The notes under the pieces are model-generated. The model worked only from the letters and a program-made list of their open reading frames with translations, was not told the DNA's origin and made no database searches. A DNA stretch of 64,000 nt, from contig NZ_AP017367.1 of assembly GCF_001548395.1 (NCBI RefSeq), positions 3,447,001 to 3,511,000 on the forward strand, read 5' to 3'. This DNA comes from Leptolyngbya sp. O-77 (lineage in GTDB: Bacteria > Cyanobacteriota > Cyanobacteriia > Elainellales > Elainellaceae). A program made the translations under genes and the position numbers. Positions 18,908-26,300 of the stretch are shown here, piece after piece; positions within the stretch are counted from its first letter, which is position 1; every line of letters starts with the position of its first letter.

Positions 18908-20887
18908 ATGGTTCTGAATCTTGATCAGATTATTCGAGACCGATTAATTCGACTGGATAGCGGTCTGGGTGAGAATATACCCAAAACACCGTTTCAAGAG
19001 CAGACTGGTTCGGCTAATCCGTTTGCTGGGATTCAATCTGAGGTAATCGCGCCGAAGTTTGTGGATATTGACGGCGATGGGGATGCCGATCTGTTAGCCC
19101 GCACCGCATCGGGATTTAAGTTTTTCCGCAACAATGGCGGCAAGCTGCAAGGAGTGACAGGTAGCAGCAACCCCTTTCGATCGCTGCCTTTGCAAGCGGG
19201 CGATCGCCCCAATTTTGTGGATATTGACGGCGATGGTGACATCGATGCGTTTATGGGTCAGCGCGATGGAACGATCCGCTTTTTTCGGAATGACCGGGGG
19301 CAATTTCGGCAGGTCACAGGGGCTGAAAATCCGTTGAATGGGATTCGAGTTGGAAATAATTCGGAGCTGATCTTCGCGGATATCAACAACGATGGAACGC
19401 CCGAACTTTTTGTCACCAACAGTAGTGGCATTCGGTTTATCGAAAAGCAGCGGGCAGTTGACGATCGAAACGGCGATCGCAGCGAACCCGGCGGCTTTGA
19501 AGATATGACCAATACCAACCGAAATCCACTCCGGTCTTTGTCGCTCAGGGGTGCGGTGCAGCTAGCCTTTGGCGATCTGGATGGCAACGGCTTAATAGAA
19601 ATGCTGGTGGGCGACCTCAGTGGCAGGGTATCTCACTTTGAGTTTGACTTTTCTAGTAACGCCTTTGTGCCAGTCAGAAATAGCCACTTTACGGGTCTTA
19701 ATTTTGGTAGCCTGGCCAACCCAGAAATTGGAGATATAGATGGGGATGGAGACCTCGATGTCATCATGACTTCTGTGGTGGGCACCAACCGCCAGATGCG
19801 CTTATTTAGCAATACAGGACAAACAGCGCCCCCGATTCGTGGCACTGATGCCAATGACATCCTTAGAGGAACGCTCGTCAACGACTTGATCGATGGCGGC
19901 AAAGGCAGAGATACGATCTCAGGCTTGGCTGGTGACGATATTATCTTTGCAGGCGATGGCAATGATGTTGTGAATGGTGACAGCGGCAGGGACTTCCTCT
20001 TCGGTGAGGATGGCAACGACACGCTGCGAGGCGGCGACGGCAACGATATCTTAACCGGATCGACTTTCAAAAATTTCCAAAATGGAGTGCCTGTCAATAC
20101 GGATGTCGATACGCTGATTGGCGGCAAAGGATCTGATCATTTTCGCTTACCCGTGGATGGGGCCAGGGCGATCGTTCAGGATTTTGAAGACGGTATCGAT
20201 CGCCTGAGTTTATTTGGCAGAACGCGCCCATTGCGGTTTGAAGATTTGGATCTGCGTCAGCAAAATAAGGATGTAGAAATCCGGCTCGATGGCACCCTCA
20301 TCGGCGTTCTGAAAAATACCGATGTCAATCGAATTACCCGCGATGATTTTATTAACCCTGACCGTTTGGGGGGCGATCGCATTGCCACGCCTGATCCATC
20401 AACTCCGCCGACCAACATTGGTGATCGCCGGGGAAATGTCATTCTGGGTCTCGAAGTTGGCGGCATTATGGATGGGCGCGGCGGCAACGACGACCTCTCT
20501 GGCATGGGCGGCGACGACATCCTGTGCGGCGGCAATGGACATGACACGTTGCGCGGAGGGCAAGGTCATGACATTTGCTGGGGCGGTCGCGGCAGAGATA
20601 TTTATTACGGCGGTGCAGGACGCGACACCTTCGTTCTCGACCTGTTGAAAGGGGTCGATGTCATCAAAGATTACAAAGATGGGATCGACAAAATTGGTTT
20701 GACCAACGGCATCACTTACGAGCAGATCAGTATCCAAAAGGAAGGCAAACACTCTGGGATTTATCTGGACGATCGCAAGCTTGGCGTTGTAGAAAACACG
20801 CGCCCCGGAACCCTGAGGGCAGATGATTTTAAGTCCATCAGCTTTGTCACCGTTCAGGACATTCTCACGCCGCAAGTGACGGCATAG
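18908..20887 (+). CDS. FG-GAP/VCBS and RTX-repeat Ca-binding protein (RTX2)
   Basis: A 659-residue predicted extracellular protein. The first ~330 residues contain FG-GAP/VCBS-like blades with calcium-loop motifs such as FVDIDGDGDADLLAR, FVDIDGDGDIDAFMG, FADINNDGTPELFVTN and IGDIDGDGDLDVIM, suggesting a beta-propeller. Two RTX beta-roll arrays follow, around residues 320-380 (GRDTISGLAGDDIIFAGDGN) and 520-570 (GGNDDLSGMGGDDILCGGNG). The C-terminal ~100-residue cassette is the one shared with RTX1 and RTX3 (DTFVLDLLKGVDVIKDYKDG to FVTVQDILTPQVTA). There is no N-terminal signal peptide. Adhesion or matrix binding is plausible for propeller-RTX proteins, but that is inference. The ATG at 18908 follows TTAAGGAA. 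Confidence 0.85.
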   Translation: MVLNLDQIIRDRLIRLDSGLGENIPKTPFQEQTGSANPFAGIQSEVIAPKFVDIDGDGDADLLARTASGFKFFRNNGGKLQGVTGSSNPFRSLPLQAGDRPNFVDIDGDGDIDAFMGQRDGTIRFFRNDRGQFRQVTGAENPLNGIRVGNNSELIFADINNDGTPELFVTNSSGIRFIEKQRAVDDRNGDRSEPGGFEDMTNTNRNPLRSLSLRGAVQLAFGDLDGNGLIEMLVGDLSGRVSHFEFDFSSNAFVPVRNSHFTGLNFGSLANPEIGDIDGDGDLDVIMTSVVGTNRQMRLFSNTGQTAPPIRGTDANDILRGTLVNDLIDGGKGRDTISGLAGDDIIFAGDGNDVVNGDSGRDFLFGEDGNDTLRGGDGNDILTGSTFKNFQNGVPVNTDVDTLIGGKGSDHFRLPVDGARAIVQDFEDGIDRLSLFGRTRPLRFEDLDLRQQNKDVEIRLDGTLIGVLKNTDVNRITRDDFINPDRLGGDRIATPDPSTPPTNIGDRRGNVILGLEVGGIMDGRGGNDDLSGMGGDDILCGGNGHDTLRGGQGHDICWGGRGRDIYYGGAGRDTFVLDLLKGVDVIKDYKDGIDKIGLTNGITYEQISIQKEGKHSGIYLDDRKLGVVENTRPGTLRADDFKSISFVTVQDILTPQVTA

Positions 20888-20994
20888 CGCAGGTCTTCCT
20901 GAATTCCTGAATTCTCTAAATCCTTAACGGAGAGACCTCCAAACTGAGGAGAAACAATCTACTGAAACAATCCAGTATTCTAAGGAGCAACATC

Positions 20995-22398
20995 ATGTCA
21001 CGACAGGTTTTTGATACGGAAGCCAACAACGTTACGTCAACTGCGGTAAACGTTGGAAAAATCGACATCACCAGTCAGCAAGGTGGCGCATTTGTAAGAG
21101 ACGGCTTACTCTCTGGCACAGACGTAGTGGACTTTTACAAAATTGAGATCGATCGCCCGACTCAACTCAATAGCACCTTTACGGTTAAGTCTGGTGCTCT
21201 GTTCGGCAACTTTCAATTGCTTAACTCTGCGGGGCAGGTTTTACAAACTAAAACCTTGGGAGGTAGCTTGACAAACACATCCATTTTCATGAGCAACTTA
21301 CCCGCTGGAACTTACTTCTTGAAAGTTAACCAGGAGCGGAACACAGAAGCTCGGTATGACCTGAGTATGTTAGGTGCGCCTGTATCGGGCGCAGAACTGC
21401 GCGTGGCAATGATCTCCGTAGCAGCAGTGGACAAATTTGATCCGCTGCCGTTCGACAGTGCAGACTTTAAGATCACGATGGATATAGAGGGAGACACCAA
21501 CCCCAGACAGATTATCCGGAGCGTAACTAGCCCAGTTTTCGACAATAGAGATAACGTGCCCAACCCCCTTACTGTGCAGGCACCTGTTCCTATATCCGAT
21601 CGATTTATCAATGTCTCAATTGGTGTAGTGGATACCAATAATCTGTTTTTCCCAGATAAACGTGCGGATATCAATCCCTCGGTGTCCGATTCTATCGTGC
21701 GATTCAAGTATGACACGCTGACCCATACGATTTTTGATGATAGTCTCGATGGTCGCGGCGGGCGTGTCAGAGATAAGATTCTAGGTCGGATTAACGAGAT
21801 AATCGTCAGTCGGGGAGATGGAAGGGCAGGTATTTCCAGACTCGATCGCGCCGAGGTTAGATACTTTGCTGCCTATCGAGCATTTACGTCGCTGTCGGCT
21901 CTGGCATTGCAGAGTGCGCCTGCTCGAATTGGGAACGATCGCAACAACACTCTGATCGGCAGCAGCGCAAACGGCATTCTGGACGGTGGTAAGGGGCATG
22001 ATGAGCTGTCGGGAATGGGCGGCAACGATGCTCTGTGCGGCGGCGCGGGCAATGACACCCTCTGGGGCGGTCGGGGAAACGATACCCTCTGGGGCGGCAA
22101 GGGCAAGGACACCTACTATGGGGGTGCGGGGCGCGATACGTTTGTGCTGGATTTTGAAAAGGGGGTGGACGTGATTAAGGACTTTCGGGCTGGTGTGGAT
22201 AAGATTGGCTTGTCGAGCGGCATGATGTATGAACTGCTAGATATTAAAAGAGAAGGTAAGCACTCTGGGATCTATGTGGGTCAGCAAAAACTGGGGGTCG
22301 TCGAAAATACGCGCCCCAGAGAGCTGAAAGCAGACAGCTTTGTACACATGAGCTTTGCTACAGTTCAAGATATTCTCACGCCCTACGTAACGGGTTGA
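20995..22398 (+). CDS. RTX Ca-binding protein with PPC-like N-domain (RTX3), paralogue of RTX1
   Basis: A 467-residue paralogue of RTX1 with the same order of parts. A short SRQVFDTEANN start matches TRQIFDRESNN of RTX1. A PPC-like beta domain follows (DFYKIEIDRPTQLNSTFTV ... SNLPAGTYFLKVN). Next are a variable middle, RTX nonapeptides (GGKGHDELSGMGGNDALCGG, GNDTLWGGRGNDTLWGGKGK) and the shared C-terminal cassette ending FATVQDILTPYVTG. The ATG follows TAAGGAGCAACATC. It lies 107 bp after RTX2 on the same strand, so the two may share a transcript. The N-terminal and middle domains have diverged from RTX1 far more than the C-terminal cassette. Confidence 0.85.
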   Translation: MSRQVFDTEANNVTSTAVNVGKIDITSQQGGAFVRDGLLSGTDVVDFYKIEIDRPTQLNSTFTVKSGALFGNFQLLNSAGQVLQTKTLGGSLTNTSIFMSNLPAGTYFLKVNQERNTEARYDLSMLGAPVSGAELRVAMISVAAVDKFDPLPFDSADFKITMDIEGDTNPRQIIRSVTSPVFDNRDNVPNPLTVQAPVPISDRFINVSIGVVDTNNLFFPDKRADINPSVSDSIVRFKYDTLTHTIFDDSLDGRGGRVRDKILGRINEIIVSRGDGRAGISRLDRAEVRYFAAYRAFTSLSALALQSAPARIGNDRNNTLIGSSANGILDGGKGHDELSGMGGNDALCGGAGNDTLWGGRGNDTLWGGKGKDTYYGGAGRDTFVLDFEKGVDVIKDFRAGVDKIGLSSGMMYELLDIKREGKHSGIYVGQQKLGVVENTRPRELKADSFVHMSFATVQDILTPYVTG

Positions 22399-22430
22399 GC
22401 GTGTTGTTTGGCTATCAAGGAACTCAATTG

Positions 22431-23012
22431 ATGAAGCGAGTGTGTGTCTACTGCGGCTCTAACTTTGGCGATCGCCCCAGCTATCTGGCGGCTGCACAGT
22501 TGCTCGGAAAAGAGCTGGCGGTGCGCGGCATTGAGCTGGTGTATGGCGGCGGCAATGTGGGGCTGATGGGGGCGATCGCCGATGCGGTGCTGGCGGCAGG
22601 CGGGCACGTCATCGGCGTGATTCCCCAGGCGCTGGTCGATAAGGAAGTGGCGCATCAGGGGCTGCCCGATCTCCGCGTTGTGCAGTCTATGCACGACCGC
22701 AAATCCCTGATGGCAGAGCTGTCGGATGCGTTCATTGCCCTGCCCGGTGGTCTGGGCACGCTGGAGGAATTCTGCGAGATCGCCACCTGGACACAGCTCG
22801 GCTTTCACCGAAAGGCGTGCGGTTTGCTGAATGTGGACGGTTTTTATGATGGGCTGCTGGAATTTTTGAACCATGCCACAGCCGAAAAGTTTATCCGTCC
22901 TGAACATCGAACGATTGTGCTGGCAGATAACGAGCCTGGCGCGCTGCTCACCAAGCTAGAAACCTACGAGTTGCCCAACGTGCAGAAGTGGATTGGTCGC
23001 GACCAACAGTAG
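22431..23012 (+). CDS. LOG family protein (TIGR00730, nucleoside 5'-monophosphate phosphoribohydrolase)
   Basis: A 193-residue Rossmann-fold enzyme of the cytokinin-activating LOG family, which cleaves N6-modified AMP to the base and ribose 5-phosphate. Signature motifs are MKRVCVYCGSNFGDRPSY, ELVYGGGNVGLMGAIADAVL, SMHDRKSLMAELSDAFIALP and PGGLGTLEEFCE (the PGGxGTxxE active site). The enzyme is cytosolic. The ATG at 22431, preceded by CAAGGAACTCAATTG, is chosen over an upstream GTG because family members begin with MKRVCVYCGS. It lies 32 bp after RTX3. A strong hairpin follows at 23068-23091. Confidence 0.93.
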   Translation: MKRVCVYCGSNFGDRPSYLAAAQLLGKELAVRGIELVYGGGNVGLMGAIADAVLAAGGHVIGVIPQALVDKEVAHQGLPDLRVVQSMHDRKSLMAELSDAFIALPGGLGTLEEFCEIATWTQLGFHRKACGLLNVDGFYDGLLEFLNHATAEKFIRPEHRTIVLADNEPGALLTKLETYELPNVQKWIGRDQQ

Positions 23013-23067
23013 CCCCACCCTCGCCGCAGCAAACGGTCTGAGAAACCCAAAAGCCTATTGTCCAAAT

Positions 23068-23091
23068 CCCTCTGTCAGCGCTGGCAGAGGG
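23068..23091 (+). terminator. Hairpin downstream of the LOG gene
   Basis: CCCTCTGTCAGC pairs with GCTGGCAGAGGG (one G-U pair), directly followed by TTTCAAAG. A compact stem located 55 bp after the stop codon is best read as an intrinsic terminator, although the T-tract is short. Confidence 0.5.
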
Positions 23092-23130
23092 TTTCAAAGT
23101 AAGAACCAAAATCTAATAGACCTCTTGTGT

Positions 23131-23163
23131 GAATCGTGGGGCGGCGGTGCTGCCCCACGATTC
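23131..23163. repeat. Perfect 12-bp inverted repeat with 9-base loop
   Basis: GAATCGTGGGGC (23131-23142) and GCCCCACGATTC (23152-23163) form an uninterrupted stem. It may be a terminator for the gene remnant on the minus strand or a member of a palindromic repeat family. No long T-tract follows on either strand. Confidence 0.5.
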
Positions 23164-23170
23164 ATCGCCA

Positions 23171-23310
23171 TTACCCTAACTGCCTCTGCCGTTCAGACTT
23201 GCTCCCCACCCCTCGCTCCAGCCAGTCCGCATCGACGTACAGCGTTTGCCCGATCGGCAAAGCGTCCCAGGTTTCAGTAAAGTGCTGAAGCTGCGATCGC
23301 CCGCCCCCCA
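23171..23310 (-). pseudogene. C-terminal remnant of an unknown gene
   Basis: On the minus strand a protein-like frame reads LQHFTETWDALPIGQTLYVD, continuing ADWLERGVGSKSERQRQLG to a stop at 23171. It has no ATG or GTG start; only a TTG inside the upstream TTGGGG boxes is available. It looks like the end of a real protein whose body has been lost, leaving promoter-like boxes right against the tail. Family not recognised. Confidence 0.35.
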
Positions 23311-23380
23311 ATTTACCCCAATTTACCCCAACTTTTTCAGTTTTGAGTCAGGCCAATTCCCCAGTTTTTCCCCAATGACA
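23306..23380 (-). promoter_or_regulatory. Second set of 10-bp-phased TTGGGG boxes (orphan)
   Basis: CCCC tracts start at 23306, 23316 and 23326, each in the unit AATTTACCCC, again exactly 10 bp apart. CCCCAGTTTTTC at 23359-23370 is then followed by AATGACAG. Order and orientation match the upstream region of the STAND gene at 14709-14784, but only a gene remnant lies downstream. Confidence 0.5.
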
Positions 23381-23511
23381 GCGCTGAAACGGAGCGTTAT
23401 TCTGGCAGGGTAAATGGTTGAGCCGATGTTTGATGGCGATCGCCCTCGGATTGTTGCTTTGAGGGAAAGGGCGATCGCTCCTCCTCTTCGCGTTCACGCT
23501 TTGTAATCCTT

Positions 23512-23556
23512 TTTGTCACCATCAAGGACATCCTCACGCCCCAGGTGATGGCGTAG
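23512..23556 (+). pseudogene. Duplicated last 15 codons of RTX1
   Basis: The sequence encodes FVTIKDILTPQVMA and a stop, identical to the end of RTX1 (17401-17445), but has no gene body in front of it. It marks the left edge of the duplicated segment and shows that the second IS copy came with flanking DNA from the RTX1 locus. Confidence 0.85.
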
Positions 23557-23634
23557 GGCTGATCCCCCTAAATCCCCCTTAGTAAGGGGGACTTCCGAGC
23601 CGCTCCGACCCACTCCGGTTCCCCCCCTTAGTAA

Positions 23635-24804
23635 GGTAGGGTTGATTCTCTACCCGGAAGAATACAGATTGGAAGAGATGAGATCAAGGCGAAGAGATGG
23701 GAGTAGAGGCATTAATTGAACAATTAGAAACGATTCCAGATTGGCGGCGGGGACGGAAAGTCCAATATCCCCTGTGGTTGATGCTGTTGATGACCTTGTT
23801 GGGTGTCATGAGCGGGTATAGCAGCCTCAGAGGGCTAGAAGACTTCATGAAGCGTCACCAGCAGGAGGTCGCTGAATTATTCGACTTAGCGAAAGCGAAA
23901 CTCCCCAGTTACTCCACCTTGCGGGATATGACTCTGCATGTGGATGCCCTCAAGGTTACTGAAATATTCATGCGATGGGCGAACCAAGCATTGCCGACAG
24001 AACCAGGGGAGGTGATATCGCTGGATGGCAAAGCGTTAGCTAGTACCCTGAAGGACTGCTATGGCGAGCAGCAAGATTTTGTCACCGTCGTGAGTGCCTG
24101 TGTGCAACGGTGGGATGTGGTGATTGGGCAAGTGAGCTTCCATAATGGCGAAAGCAGTGAGATTGTAAGCGTTAGACACTTGCTGCAACAGCTTGATGTC
24201 AAAGGCGTGTGGGTGACCTTGGATGCGTTGCACACCCAAAAAAACGGTTTGTGAGATTATCGACGTTGGCAATCATTACTGCATTGGACTCAAAGCCAAT
24301 CAACGCAAGTTGCTGGAGCAGGCACAGCAGTGCGCTCAAACTCAAGTTCCTCTGAGTTCTCACGAGTTCCTCGATACCTCTCATGGTCGGGTTGTGACTC
24401 GTCGGGTTCGAGTCTTTGCTGCTCCCCCAGAGCTATCCCAAGATTGGCAAGCGTTAGCGGCATTTGTCTGCGTTGAGCGTTCGGGAGTCCGTCAGCGACA
24501 GCCTTTTAAGCGACAGTCCTGGTTTATCATCTCTCAAGTCATAGACGCTCAACAGCTGAGTGGGATGATTCAAGCCCATCGGGGCACAACAGAAAACAAA
24601 TTACATTGGGTTAAAGATGTCGTGCAGGGTGAAGATGCTTCCTGGATTCGCGCTGCTAACCCTGCAACGCTGATGGCACTGTTGCGCTCCTGGGCAATTT
24701 CTTTGTTTCGTAAAGCTGGCTATTCCTCCATTACAAAAGCCATTCGCTTGTTCCAGCATGATTTGCCGACTCTGATTTCTTTTATCTAGAGAATCAGCCC
24801 TACC
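23635..24804 (+). mobile_element. ISAs1-family insertion sequence, copy B
   Basis: A 1170-bp element with the same ends as copy A. The flanking octamers are CTTAGTAA on the left (23627-23634) and CTTATTAA on the right (24805-24812), one mismatch from a perfect target duplication, whereas copy A has a perfect pair. This is the better preserved copy: its transposase is interrupted only at the A7 run. Confidence 0.88.
23697..24789 (+). CDS. ISAs1-family DDE transposase, two overlapping frames joined at an A7 run
   Basis: Transposase that moves the surrounding IS. The first frame (23697-24254, 185 residues) begins MGVEALIEQLETIPDWRRGR and includes KLPSYSTLRDMTLHVDAL, the catalytic-type VISLDGKALAST and GVWVTLDALHTQK. 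The second frame (24223-24789) supplies VCEIIDVGNHYCIGLKANQR, SWFIISQVIDAQQLSGM, ENKLHWVKDVVQGEDASWIR and the C-terminal RKAGYSSITKAIRLFQHDLP. Family homologues are continuous through DALHTQKK-T-V. Here the join needs a net +1 (or -2) shift at AAAAAAAC (24239-24246). The shift occurs identically in both copies, so it may be programmed frameshifting or transcriptional slippage. An inherited inactivating mutation is the alternative. Confidence 0.85.
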
Positions 24805-24935
24805 CTTATTAAGGGGGGCTAGGGGGGATCTGCCGACCGCTTCTGCATCCGACCCGATCCCCCTAAATCCCCCTTAGTAAGGGGGACTTCCGATCCCCCT
24901 AAATCCCCCTTAGTAAGGGGGACTTCCGAGCCGAC
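24801..24935. repeat. Array of palindromic CCCCCTTAGTAAGGGGG repeats
   Basis: Three units follow IS copy B: CCCTTATTAAGGGGGGCTAG, then two tandem copies of CCCCCTAAATCCCCCTTAGT followed by AAGGGGGACTTCCGA. These are hairpin-forming and non-coding, immediately upstream of the RTX4 gene. Confidence 0.8.
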
Positions 24936-24970
24936 CCAGTTCTGTTTATCCAAATCACAGGAGATTTCTC

Positions 24971-25870
24971 ATGAAGACTCAATCTCGCGCATTGCGTGCG
25001 CTCACGACCGAGCTTCTGGTCGCCGAAGACCTCGAAGCAACCGCAGAAAGCATTCTGGGCACGCTGGAACAGGCACAGCTGATCCAGCCCGCTCGCGGCA
25101 GAACCTTTAGCGGCACCAGCAAAACCGACATTTACCTGGGCGGCAGCCAGGGCAACGTGGTGGATACAAAAGGCGGCAACGACATCGTGCTGGGCAAGGG
25201 CGGCAACGACAGCGTGTTGCTGAGGCAGGGAAACGACCTCGCCTTTGGGGGCGACGGCAACGACACGATCTCAGGTGGGGGCGGCCGCGACACGATCTTC
25301 GGCGGCGTGGGCGATGACCTGCTAGACGGCGGCGCAGGCGACGACTGGCTGAACGGCGGACTCGGCAGCGACACGCTCCTGGGCAAAGGCGGCAACGATA
25401 CGCTGGTAGGCGGTGACGGCGTAGACACCATGACGGGCGGACTGGGGCGCGATCGCTTCTTGTATCTGGGCAATCCCTTCGCCACGCCTGACCCCGACAT
25501 CATCACCGACTACGAAATCGGGACTGATCAGTTTGCGCTGAAGGGGCGCGATCTGGGCATGACCACCCTCGCGTTTCAGAAGGGCAACGCCGCAGAAATC
25601 ACCGCCGATGGCAATGCGCTGGTGCTGCTGGATGCGTTCGACAGCGCTGGCGATGCGGCAAAGGCGATCGCCGCCAACGGCAACATCACCACCAAAGAGG
25701 GTGTGTTTGTTTACCACAACCTGACGCAGGGCATCAGCCGTCTGGTGTATTCCAAAGACCTGGCGGGGGGCGGCGACTTCACTGTGCTGGCCAACCTCAC
25801 CAACCAGGCAGGGCAGACGGGCATCACCAATCTGGCGGCATTTTCGGCCAGCGATTTCAGCCTGATCTAA
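24971..25870 (+). CDS. RTX/hemolysin-type Ca-binding protein (RTX4), different C-terminus
   Basis: A 299-residue protein. The N-terminal ~45 residues are helical (MKTQSRALRALTTELLVAED). A long beta-roll of RTX nonapeptides runs from about residue 60 to 155 (GGNDIVLGKGGNDSVLLRQG, GNDTISGGGGRDTIFGG, GDDWLNGGLGSDTLLGKGGN, GDGVDTMTGGLGRDRFLYLG). The C-terminal domain is a common cyanobacterial RTX ending (IITDYEIGTDQFALKGRDLG ... ITNLAAFSASDFSLI) and is unlike the cassette of RTX1-3. Presumably it binds calcium outside the cell after type I export; no transporter is nearby. A strong ribosome site CACAGGAGATTTCTC precedes the ATG. Confidence 0.88.
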   Translation: MKTQSRALRALTTELLVAEDLEATAESILGTLEQAQLIQPARGRTFSGTSKTDIYLGGSQGNVVDTKGGNDIVLGKGGNDSVLLRQGNDLAFGGDGNDTISGGGGRDTIFGGVGDDLLDGGAGDDWLNGGLGSDTLLGKGGNDTLVGGDGVDTMTGGLGRDRFLYLGNPFATPDPDIITDYEIGTDQFALKGRDLGMTTLAFQKGNAAEITADGNALVLLDAFDSAGDAAKAIAANGNITTKEGVFVYHNLTQGISRLVYSKDLAGGGDFTVLANLTNQAGQTGITNLAAFSASDFSLI

Positions 25871-25930
25871 ATTGCAATTTTGGGTTTTAGATTGGCGATT
25901 TGAGATTTCGAGTCCACAAGGAGCGACAAC

Positions 25931-26203
25931 ATGGAACATAACTTTGAACGCTATTGCGAATTGGAATTAATTCCCGATTTGCGCCCTTCGCCCTACGATT
26001 TTCAGCCGCGCATTACGCGAATGTGGGACATTGGACAACTGCTTGTGTATCGCCTTGCGTCGGGGCATGAACCGATGATTCGCCAGTGCGTGAATCACAA
26101 AGGCGAGGTGAAATGGCGCGTCTATGACCCTGTGGGCGATCGCATCTATTTTTTTGATTCCGAACAGGAGGTGCGTGAGTGGCTTGAAAACCGACAAAAC
26201 TAG
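25931..26203 (+). CDS. Small protein of the YDP/SEQEV type (copy 2)
   Basis: A 90-residue protein, MEHNFERYCELELIPDLRPS ..., with the same C-terminal domain as the protein at 15044-15340: KGEVKWRVYDPVGDRIYFFD followed by SEQEVREWLENRQN. There is no signal peptide or membrane segment. The ATG follows AAGGAGCGACAAC. It starts 60 bp after RTX4 on the same strand, so the two probably form a transcript. Function unknown; repeated placement beside RTX genes suggests a related role, which is inference only. Confidence 0.75.
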   Translation: MEHNFERYCELELIPDLRPSPYDFQPRITRMWDIGQLLVYRLASGHEPMIRQCVNHKGEVKWRVYDPVGDRIYFFDSEQEVREWLENRQN

Positions 26204-26300
26204 CTTTTTTGACTTCAAATTCGTGCAAATGACTGATCTATCTTCATTCATGTCTACATTCGTTTACTCATCACACGCTAACATCACAAAAGGACTCATC

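Larger units (their letters stand above)
23512..24870. repeat. Segmental direct duplication, copy B
   Basis: Counterpart of 17401-18755, in the same orientation, four bases longer because of small indels. The two copies bracket about 4.75 kb containing RTX2, RTX3, the LOG gene and the orphan TTGGGG boxes. Direct repeats of this size permit deletion or amplification of the enclosed segment by homologous recombination. Confidence 0.85.

Noticed and set aside
22993..23280. 95-codon frame after the LOG gene
   Set aside because: It overlaps the LOG 3' end, a terminator hairpin and the perfect inverted repeat; the composition is not protein-like.
17523..24804. A composite transposon formed by the two IS copies
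   Set aside because: The two IS copies are direct repeats, but identity extends past their ends into RTX1 and downstream repeats, and no outer target duplication links the far ends. Segmental duplication explains the layout better.
24971..25506. Proline-rich open frames antisense to the RTX repeats
   Set aside because: They are the complement of Gly/Asp-rich nonapeptide codons; the repetitive pattern is explained by the sense RTX protein.
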